This document shows positions 1 through 5,412 of a stretch of DNA of 16,923 nucleotides, in pieces. A program made the position numbers and the translations under genes. Position 1 is the first letter of the stretch. Every line of letters starts with the position of its first letter. Source of the stretch: Bacteriovoracaceae bacterium (lineage in GTDB: Bacteria > Bdellovibrionota > Bacteriovoracia > Bacteriovoracales > Bacteriovoracaceae); NCBI GenBank assembly GCA_007116425.1, contig SKIL01000059.1, forward strand, positions 1-16,923. The letters run 5' to 3'. The notes below the pieces were generated by a model that saw only the letters and a list, made by a program, of their open reading frames with translations, did no database searches and was not told where the DNA came from.

Positions 1-614
1 AAACTCCAGCAGAATTAATTTCTAGAAGCTTTTTACCTGAATTCAAAGTTTTAATAACTGACGTCTCAGGGGAAGAGTCAAGAATTTTTGATCGCCAGTT
101 TTACGTGAATAGTTTTGATTCATCTCAAGATCTAGATGAGGAGGGAATTGTTGATAGTCTTGCTAGGGTTGATTGCTTTAGTGATTTTATGCGCACATAT
201 TCTCATTTGCCCAACTTTGGAATCGACCTTTGTGAGTATGCAAGGTCTCAAGCTCCTTCGACTTGTTATCGTAGAATGAAAACTGAGTTTCAAGTTCGAG
301 ACCCTGTTGCCATGGTCACTTGCTCCCGAGCACTTAATCACATGCCAGTTGAGTGCTTCGATGCTTCTTCTCGATTAAATACAAGTCAATCTCACCGAGC
401 AATTTTATGTCATCAAGCGACTTCTCTCGCTCCTCTTGAATGTGTTGAAAAAATTCTTGAAGCTGGTGGAAGAAGAGATCAGGAAGAAATCTATCGAGTA
501 TGCTCGAGAGCACAAGACCTTAGTCCGGCCGAATGCTTTATAGAAATGAGTCAAAACTTTTTAAATTATATGGAGTTTACACTAAGACTTTGTCCGCACT
601 ACCGTAGAGGTTAA
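1..614 (+). CDS. C-terminal part of a cysteine-repeat protein (5' end outside window)
   Basis: I do not recognise this family. The frame is open from the first bases of the window. A GTG at 105 could be read as a start, but it has no Shine-Dalgarno sequence before it, so I treat the gene as 5'-truncated by the window edge. Counting from that GTG, cysteines fall at 24, 43, 54, 73, 84, 102, 113, 133, 144 and 163. The spacing alternates 19/11 (once 18, once 20), giving a repeat of about 30 residues. Each complete unit reads roughly C-x2-A-x6-P-x-E/T-C followed by a helical stretch (for example CSRALNHMPVEC). Such regular cysteine pairs suggest a disulfide-braced helical repeat domain, so an exported or surface protein is plausible, but the N-terminus that would carry a signal peptide is not visible. 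The gene ends in a hairpin terminator that overlaps its stop codon. Coding status is fairly sure; function is unknown. Confidence 0.75.
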   Translation, partial: TPAELISRSFLPEFKVLITDVSGEESRIFDRQFYVNSFDSSQDLDEEGIVDSLARVDCFSDFMRTYSHLPNFGIDLCEYARSQAPSTCYRRMKTEFQVRDPVAMVTCSRALNHMPVECFDASSRLNTSQSHRAILCHQATSLAPLECVEKILEAGGRRDQEEIYRVCSRAQDLSPAECFIEMSQNFLNYMEFTLRLCPHYRRG

Positions 615-650
615 ACTAGACCCGATGTGCTTAATAGGGTCTAGTTTTAA
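613..650 (+). terminator. Intrinsic terminator of the cysteine-repeat gene
   Basis: A perfect 11-bp stem (AAACTAGACCC at 613-623 pairing with GGGTCTAGTTT at 637-647) has a 13-nt loop and runs into TTTT, then an AT-rich stretch. It begins within the stop codon at 612-614. It lies between convergent genes and may also slow transcription from the minus strand, though the T-run on that side is poor. Confidence 0.8.
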
Positions 651-658
651 AATTTTTA

Positions 659-877
659 CTAGTTAAGAGAATAGTTGACGTAAAGGCGAAAACTTTTATC
701 TTTCGTTCGCCTAATTGTACAGTTCCCTCGATCTTTTTCATTGATCAGAAACTCGTAGTAATCAGGCAATGTGTCGGAAACTTCAAGAATTGATTTACCT
801 TCGTGCTCTCCAAAATCGACAAAGACTCTATCTTCCTCGATAATTCCTGTGAGAGGACTTACTTCCTGTTGCGCCAT
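659..877 (-). CDS. Small conserved-looking protein with an ExoX C-terminal-like motif
   Basis: This is a 72-residue protein. The start at 877 is chosen because the minus strand reads TAAGGAGGGAATC directly before the ATG, a very strong ribosome binding site. An in-frame ATG 48 bases further upstream has none. The core, around residues 16-40 (VDFGEHEGKSILEVSDTLP followed by YYEFLI), resembles the short F-G-x-x-x-G-K-x-h-x-E-h...P-x-Y/F-x-x-h module found at the C-terminus of ExoX-like nucleases and in DUF3820-type small proteins. That match is from memory and only moderate. The remainder is basic (RRTKDKSFRLYVN), which fits nucleic-acid contact, but no catalytic exonuclease residues are present. 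It stands alone between a convergent gene and the end of the next minus-strand gene. Treat it as a conserved hypothetical. Confidence 0.7.
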   Translation of the reverse strand: MAQQEVSPLTGIIEEDRVFVDFGEHEGKSILEVSDTLPDYYEFLINEKDRGNCTIRRTKDKSFRLYVNYSLN

Positions 878-1019
878 GATTCCCTCCTTAGAATAATTGG
901 CCAAGTAAGATTGCAATACTTGCAAAAACTTAGGTTTCTTTTATTGTTTCAAATTTCATAACTGTTTGAAAAGAAAAAAAAGTTTAAATTATTCTGACAA
1001 CAGCAACCAAACTGCTCGG

Positions 1020-2024
1020 TTAAACTGATTCCTTAAATGACTTAAAATAATTAACCATGTATCTAAACTCATGAGCATATTCATCTGAAACAAGAACCCT
1101 TACAAAGTCTAAAGCGTCAAATAAGTTTGTGGCCTCTCTATATGGTCTACCTGTGATCATCGCAGCAATAATATCCATACAGTTCACAAGGACTGTTTCT
1201 GTTCCTGTTATAAATTGTGCTGATGGGGCGGGGTCGGTAAGAAGTTCTTTTTGAAGCAGTGAAAATGTATGATGATTCTCAATAATTTTTATGTGATTTG
1301 GCCCAAGCGAAATTCTCCCATTTAGTATTTTAATCGACTCTAGGGGATGGTTGTTAAAAATCTGTTTTTCTTTTTGACTAAGATCTTTTTGGTTGTACTT
1401 TTCGACCGGGATTGCAGACATTCCAATATCTTTAAAATAGCTTGTGATGAAGAGTAATTCTATTTCTCTATCACTATACATCTTTGAAATTTTTAATACT
1501 CCCGTTAGAAATAGCGAAGAGATCATAGGTTGAGCAAAGATAAAGTGATGTTTTTGCTTAATGTATTCGTTATAGAGTTTTTCATGAAGTCCAATGTTTT
1601 GAATCAGAAAAACTGCCAGATTTTTAATGCTTTGGGCCTGCAGGTTTAGAATGTCGTCATTGGTCGGGTCTTGGTATAAGAACTCCATATGAATGGTCAA
1701 GAGGTTCATTTGAAGTTTGGCATTTTTTAGAGGGTCACCAATAGATAGAGATCTTGTAATGCGTCTGAGATTTTCTTGTTGAGCTGAAATAAGCTTGTGT
1801 GCTTCATCGGTATAAATAAAAATTTTTATTTGTCCCTCTGCAATGAGCTCTCGAATAATTTCTCTGTTGAGTACTGTGTTTGCTTTTATAATCTTGGTGA
1901 ACATATTGTTTTTTAGTCCATAAATATCTGCTGGTGCTTTATCTAGGAATAGAAGTTGTCTCACTGAAAAAGGAGACAACTTAAAGGCCATGTGACTTTT
2001 TTCGATAACTTTGAATGCATCCAT
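1020..2024 (-). CDS. Degenerate HD-GYP domain protein, probably catalytically inactive
   Basis: A 334-aa protein with two parts. Residues about 12-80 form an N-terminal domain like the one in the HD-GYP protein at 11650-13098 (compare FTKIIKANTVLNREIIRELI here with FIKVLHMGDEFNRERLDHYK there). Residues about 155-330 follow the HD-GYP order but are eroded. The HDIGK metal site reads KDIG (K198, D199), so the histidine is lost. NHP (H226) and the HH pair (H251-H252) remain, the DGxGYP loop is missing, and the later aspartate (D284) and a GRPYR segment (292-296) are kept. HD-GYP enzymes hydrolyse cyclic-di-GMP at a multi-metal centre that needs the HD histidine. I infer a non-catalytic sensor or partner protein. 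It is transcribed away from a PilZ-like gene across a 357-bp shared gap. The start codon has only a weak ribosome binding site; an ATG at 1991 is an alternative with no better site. Confidence 0.85.
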   Translation of the reverse strand: MDAFKVIEKSHMAFKLSPFSVRQLLFLDKAPADIYGLKNNMFTKIIKANTVLNREIIRELIAEGQIKIFIYTDEAHKLISAQQENLRRITRSLSIGDPLKNAKLQMNLLTIHMEFLYQDPTNDDILNLQAQSIKNLAVFLIQNIGLHEKLYNEYIKQKHHFIFAQPMISSLFLTGVLKISKMYSDREIELLFITSYFKDIGMSAIPVEKYNQKDLSQKEKQIFNNHPLESIKILNGRISLGPNHIKIIENHHTFSLLQKELLTDPAPSAQFITGTETVLVNCMDIIAAMITGRPYREATNLFDALDFVRVLVSDEYAHEFRYMVNYFKSFKESV

Positions 2025-2381
2025 GAACTATATATCCAAAAAAATATTTGAGATTCCACTTATTTTAACATTAATTGATGTGTGACTCTATTAGATAAAA
2101 CCTGACCAAAAAGTGCAGTCAAAGTAAGGTGTTTAGACCTTGAAAGAGTTTTTGTTTAGGTTTACTGCCAGTATATATTTGCAACTTTCAAGTAAGAGAC
2201 CATTTTTTTGCTTTTGAATATACCATTGAGATATGAACACTAAGCTCTTAATTATATTCACTTTGTAACCTCAGTTCTCAATGAAGCGATTGTGGTAAGC
2301 GGTTGTGTTTGCCGTCAGTTTGAGTTTTGATCATAATTCAATGGCCGTCTATTTATTGAGATATGAGATAAAAGGTTAATT
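2025..2381. promoter_or_regulatory. 357-bp divergent intergenic region with direct repeats
   Basis: No convincing reading frame lies here. The gap must carry promoters for both the degenerate HD-GYP gene (-) and the PilZ-like gene (+). The 12-mer ATTGAGATATGA occurs twice on the plus strand, at 2225-2236 and 2355-2366; the second copy ends 15 bases before the PilZ-like start codon. A second imperfect repeat, GCGATTGTG/GCGGTTGTG, lies at 2286-2294 and 2299-2307. A possible plus-strand promoter is TTGCTT (2208-2213), 17 bases, ATATGA (2231-2236), which overlaps the first 12-mer. On the minus strand a TTGACT box lies near 2115-2120 without a good -10 at the right distance. A short AAGGT/ACCTT hairpin lies at 2126-2141. 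All promoter readings here are weak. Confidence 0.4.
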
Positions 2382-3344
2382 ATGAAAAAGCTCACCCCTT
2401 CGGTTAATCCATCGTGTGACACCAGGCCGTTCGACCTGATTGAATATCTAGAGTTTTCACCATTTGAAAGCTCTCTATTTTTAACTCCAAATCGCATTCT
2501 CTCTTTTCATTGGTCAAACTGGGAAAAGACATGTGAGTTTTTTAGAGATCGAATGGAAAATTGTGAAATCACTCAAAGTCGATTAGAGGCACTTAATTTA
2601 GAATTAGATGACCTCAGAAGATGGAAGGTGTGGCTTAAAAGTAAAAGTAAAATGATTTCAGCTTCTCTCTATAATTTATATGAAGCATATCTTGATCCGA
2701 GGTTGAGAAGTACATGGTTTGATCGTAAGGAAGAAGTTTTAGTTTCCCTCCATAATGAATCGGGTCCATATATAACATTGAGTTCAATGCGTTGGATAGA
2801 TAAAGAAATTTACGCATTATTTGTTCAACGAAAAATCTTGACTGATTTTGTGAAGACAAGAAAGTTTAGGCTTAATACAGAGCTCCCTGTGAGAGTATAT
2901 TTTGATGATCAAACTGTCACAAATGTTAGCATGTGTATGCACCAAATATCTGGAGATGGAATGCTGATTAGGATTGATAATGTGAAGGATTTAAATCGCT
3001 TTGTTTTTTCTCAAAGTGTCTGTTTAGAGTTTAATACGATAGCTTTTGAGAAGTCGTTTGAAAGAGATGCAAAAGCTATAATTAATGCCTTTTCTCGTGT
3101 TGAGTTGAATGACTTTCGCTCTTCATCCTTAGTTAAGGTACGGCTGAATAAAGAAGTTCTGAAAAAGTATAATAATACGCAAAATTTAAAAACGAGTGAT
3201 GGTAAAAATTATTTTATTTTTGCGAAGTTCGATGATTTTGAGTCGCTCTCACCTCATAAAAAAGATATTTTTACCAAGATTAAAGGAGTTGTTGATCTTC
3301 TTGAGGATCATTTTCAATCAGAATTGCAAAAAAATGCCGCCTAA
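2382..3344 (+). CDS. PilZ-like domain protein with an unknown N-terminal region
   Basis: A 320-aa protein with no signal peptide or membrane segment, so cytoplasmic. The start at 2382 follows AAAGG at a suitable distance. Residues 1-155 are unfamiliar, rich in aromatic and charged residues, and mostly helical in look. From about 158 the sequence resembles a PilZ domain: a basic patch K158-T-R-K-F-R163, a beta-rich stretch, then QISGDGM at 188-194, which matches the (D/N)-x-S-x-x-G part of the cyclic-di-GMP site except that Q stands where D or N is usual. The R-x-x-x-R motif is imperfect. The C-terminal 90 residues are charged and unassigned. PilZ domains typically bind cyclic-di-GMP and pass the signal to a partner; ligand binding here is inference. 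The gene is divergent from the degenerate HD-GYP gene and ends 13 bases before the convergent sfsA. Confidence 0.75.
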   Translation: MKKLTPSVNPSCDTRPFDLIEYLEFSPFESSLFLTPNRILSFHWSNWEKTCEFFRDRMENCEITQSRLEALNLELDDLRRWKVWLKSKSKMISASLYNLYEAYLDPRLRSTWFDRKEEVLVSLHNESGPYITLSSMRWIDKEIYALFVQRKILTDFVKTRKFRLNTELPVRVYFDDQTVTNVSMCMHQISGDGMLIRIDNVKDLNRFVFSQSVCLEFNTIAFEKSFERDAKAIINAFSRVELNDFRSSSLVKVRLNKEVLKKYNNTQNLKTSDGKNYFIFAKFDDFESLSPHKKDIFTKIKGVVDLLEDHFQSELQKNAA

Positions 3345-3357
3345 TTAATATTAAAAA

Positions 3358-4077
3358 CTACATTGCACCGATGGGTTCAAGAAAGCATGGAAGTTTTTTG
3401 GTAACAACAATTTCTTCTGGCCCCATTTGACATTGATAGGCGAGTATTTCAACGCCTTTATCTTGTGCCTCTAGGACCAACTCAGAATACCTTTTATCAA
3501 TACTCCAAGCAGGTCTAAAGTGGTCGACATCTTGCCGTTGAACGATATACAGCATAACTGCACGGTGACCTTGCTTTTTTAGATCAATTAATTCTTCTAA
3601 GTGTTTTTGTCCTCTTTCTGAAATAGCATCAGGAAAAAGGGCCGCGTTATTTTCGCCAATTAGAGTTACATTTTTAACTTCCACATAGCATTTTTCATCA
3701 CTTTGTGACTTCGATAGGAAGAGATCTATTCGACTTTTGCCGACTTTCACTTCTGGCCTTATTTTGTCGTAATCAGAAAGTTCTTTGATCACGCCTTTTG
3801 AGATGGCCTCATATGCAAGACGGTTTGGAAGGTTTGTATTAACTCCAATCCAAGTTTTTCCATTATGGGTGAGCTCGAGTCCGTATTTAAGTTTTCTTTT
3901 TGGGTTATCGTGGTGGCTGACTATGACTTTCCATCCCGGCTCCCAACAGGTTTTCATGCTGCCAGTGTTTGGTGTGTGAGCAGTTATGGTTTCACCACTT
4001 TTTAGCTCAATATCAGCTAAAAATCTTTTGTAGCGCTTCAGAATTTTCCCTTCATAGAGTGGAGAAGTATATTTCAT
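3358..4077 (-). CDS. sfsA: SfsA-family DNA/RNA-binding nuclease
   Basis: A 239-residue protein, the usual SfsA length. Family landmarks are in order: LYEGKILKRYKRFLADIEL (7-25), AHTPNTGSM (33-41), WIGVNTNLPNRL (76-87), SRIDLFL (115-121), YVEVKNVTL (131-139), FPDA and ERGQKHLEEL (148-163). SfsA proteins have an N-terminal OB-like fold and a C-terminal PD-(D/E)XK-like nuclease core, seen here as D118 and E133-x-K135. In E. coli the protein was linked to sugar fermentation gene expression and later described as a nuclease; the true role is unsettled. The start at 4077 is preferred over an upstream ATG at 4146 for two reasons: AAAGGGGC precedes it at good spacing, and a consensus-like promoter lies between the two candidates, so the longer form would start upstream of its own transcript. 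It stands alone, convergent with the PilZ-like gene. Confidence 0.95.
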   Translation of the reverse strand: MKYTSPLYEGKILKRYKRFLADIELKSGETITAHTPNTGSMKTCWEPGWKVIVSHHDNPKRKLKYGLELTHNGKTWIGVNTNLPNRLAYEAISKGVIKELSDYDKIRPEVKVGKSRIDLFLSKSQSDEKCYVEVKNVTLIGENNAALFPDAISERGQKHLEELIDLKKQGHRAVMLYIVQRQDVDHFRPAWSIDKRYSELVLEAQDKGVEILAYQCQMGPEEIVVTKKLPCFLEPIGAM

Positions 4078-4099
4078 TATTTGCCCCTTTAGATTGCGG

Positions 4100-4128
4100 A
4101 TTATGACTTGGTCATATGATCTAGTCAA
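4100..4128 (-). promoter_or_regulatory. sigma70-type promoter of sfsA
   Basis: On the minus strand, TTGACT (plus 4123-4128), exactly 17 bases, then CATAAT (plus 4100-4105). Five of six bases match consensus in each box. Transcription would begin near 4093, leaving about 16 bases that include the ribosome binding site before the start at 4077. This decides the sfsA start. Confidence 0.75.
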
Positions 4129-4139
4129 TTGATAAGAAA

Positions 4140-4168
4140 TTGACATTCTTCATCATATCTTTGAAGAT
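4140..4168 (+). promoter_or_regulatory. Possible promoter with an internal inverted repeat for the lipoprotein gene
   Basis: A perfect -35 box TTGACA lies at 4140-4145, with a poor -10 (GAAGAT, 4163-4168) 17 bases later. Between and overlapping them is an inverted repeat, TCTTCA (4147-4152) and TGAAGA (4162-4167), with a 9-base loop. A strong -35, weak -10 and a dyad in the spacer look like a regulated promoter, but this is a reading by eye. Confidence 0.35.
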
Positions 4169-4211
4169 TTAATGAGACTCACATCAACTTCTCCAGACTA
4201 AGGACGGCCTT

Positions 4212-4673
4212 ATGAGGAATCTTCACAAATCTTTTCTCTCCATAGTTACTATCTTCTTTTTTCTGATTGTGACTGGCTGTAGTAGTATTGAGCGCAGTCA
4301 TAATAATAGAGGCATTGATATAAAGATCGACGCGCCAATGCATGCTCAAATTGATGTAGACCTTTCGACTGAACTTACGGGTTATGCTTATGGCGGATAC
4401 CTATTTAATGTTTTCAAAATTAGCGGTGACAAACGCTATGCTCCAGGTATGGATTATCCCAATAAGAAGACTGGAATCTTTGCGTATATGAGCCGAGTTG
4501 AAAAAGTTAAGGCCGCAGCGGCTTATAATGCAATTAGGCAATCAAATGCAGATGTTTTAATTTCTCCACAATACGTTGTGGAGGAAAGCCATTGGAATCC
4601 TTTTTGGAAATCAGTTAAGGTTAAGGTGACGGGTTATGCTGGAAAGGTTGTCGCTATTAGAAATCGCAATTAA
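4212..4673 (+). CDS. Exported lipoprotein, TRL-like
   Basis: A 153-aa protein with a typical lipoprotein signal: charged MRNLHK, a hydrophobic run (residues 8-20), and the lipobox IVTGC with the lipidated cysteine at 23 followed by SS. The absence of aspartate at +2 suggests the outer membrane by the usual enterobacterial rule, which may not hold here. The mature part has VKAAAAYNAI and NADVLISPQYVVEE (about 97-123), then KSVKVKVTGYAGKVVAIRN. This A-rich helix, 'gAD.li.P.y', then 'V.V.GyaG' pattern resembles TRL-like and related small lipoprotein families; I am only moderately sure of that link. The start at 4212 follows TAAGGA. It is followed after 26 bases by another exported protein on the same strand, so the two may be cotranscribed. 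Function is unknown. Confidence 0.85.
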   Translation: MRNLHKSFLSIVTIFFFLIVTGCSSIERSHNNRGIDIKIDAPMHAQIDVDLSTELTGYAYGGYLFNVFKISGDKRYAPGMDYPNKKTGIFAYMSRVEKVKAAAAYNAIRQSNADVLISPQYVVEESHWNPFWKSVKVKVTGYAGKVVAIRNRN

Positions 4674-4699
4674 TCGCGGGACTAAAGAGGTTAGATAGC

Positions 4700-5398
4700 G
4701 TGTTTATATGGTCAAATTCTTCTAACTATTTTTTAGCACCTCGATTCTTTATATGGTGCTTTATTCTCCTTACGCTTAGCTCTCAAAACTCTTTTGCTCA
4801 AACGATGGATTTGGATGATAAAATTCTTGGCCGAATCTTAAGTCTCTCAGATACGGGGCGAACAATTCTGGTTAATCGTGGTGAAGAGCACGGACTAAAA
4901 GTAGGGCATCATGCACGTTTTTCAACTCCTCAAGATGGATACTTCGCTCGTGCGGTTGTCATTCGTGTTTCTCCTGCACGGTCTGTTTGGTCTGTTTATC
5001 GAATCGTTGGTTCTGGAGTATTGGCCGAAAATTTGGTCGCGACAATAAAAATTGCTTCTCCTGTAACTGTGACTGACGATGAAACGAGATCATTAGGTCT
5101 TTTGGCCACCGATTATGAAAGAAGAGTTAATGAAACAATTCCCGAGCAACAACGAGATCGGCCTCGTGGAGATATGACCTCTAGAGGGCTTTCAGATCAC
5201 TTGACGGTAGATGAAGTAGAGATGGGGCGGACGATATATCGAGGTCGAGATTTTTCTCATTTGCGTTCTGATCCACATTTTCAACGAAACCCAGATGTTG
5301 ATTGGTCTGAACTTGACCGAGGAATTCGTGGAAGAGGTGAGAGAGGTCAAAGACCAGGTGTTGATTACTCCTCACTTGATCAGCATCCTTCTCGGTAA
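4700..5398 (+). CDS. Secreted protein with a conserved beta domain and a repeated aromatic motif
   Basis: A 232-aa protein starting with GTG at 4700; AGAGG at 4686-4690 is well placed and no in-frame ATG lies nearby. A signal peptide spans residues 1-33, with likely cleavage after SFA. Residues about 42-120 form a small beta-rich domain (GRILSLSDTGRTILVNRGEEHGLKVGHHARF) with the 'vnrG.e.GlkvG..f.v' pattern seen in FlgT-C-like and other exported bacterial domains; no enzyme residues are evident. Residues 140-232 are arginine- and aspartate-rich and probably disordered. They carry three copies of D-(F/W/Y)-S-x-L: DFSHL (184-188), DWSEL (201-205), DYSSL (222-226). It lies 26 bases after the lipoprotein gene and converges on the 865-aa protein gene with a 14-bp gap. 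Function is unknown; a periplasmic or envelope adaptor is a guess. Confidence 0.8.
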   Translation: MFIWSNSSNYFLAPRFFIWCFILLTLSSQNSFAQTMDLDDKILGRILSLSDTGRTILVNRGEEHGLKVGHHARFSTPQDGYFARAVVIRVSPARSVWSVYRIVGSGVLAENLVATIKIASPVTVTDDETRSLGLLATDYERRVNETIPEQQRDRPRGDMTSRGLSDHLTVDEVEMGRTIYRGRDFSHLRSDPHFQRNPDVDWSELDRGIRGRGERGQRPGVDYSSLDQHPSR

Positions 5399-5412
5399 GG
5401 CCTAGCGAAACT

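Noticed and set aside
105..107. GTG as the start codon of the cysteine-repeat protein
   Set aside because: No Shine-Dalgarno sequence precedes it and the frame is open to the window edge, so the real start is probably upstream.
132..341. A 69-aa minus-strand open frame inside the cysteine-repeat gene
   Set aside because: No ribosome binding site; the plus-strand frame has a clear repeat structure and a terminator.
4078..4146. N-terminal extension of SfsA from an ATG at 4146
   Set aside because: A consensus-like promoter lies inside this stretch, the ribosome binding site favours 4077, and the extension is unlike the family.
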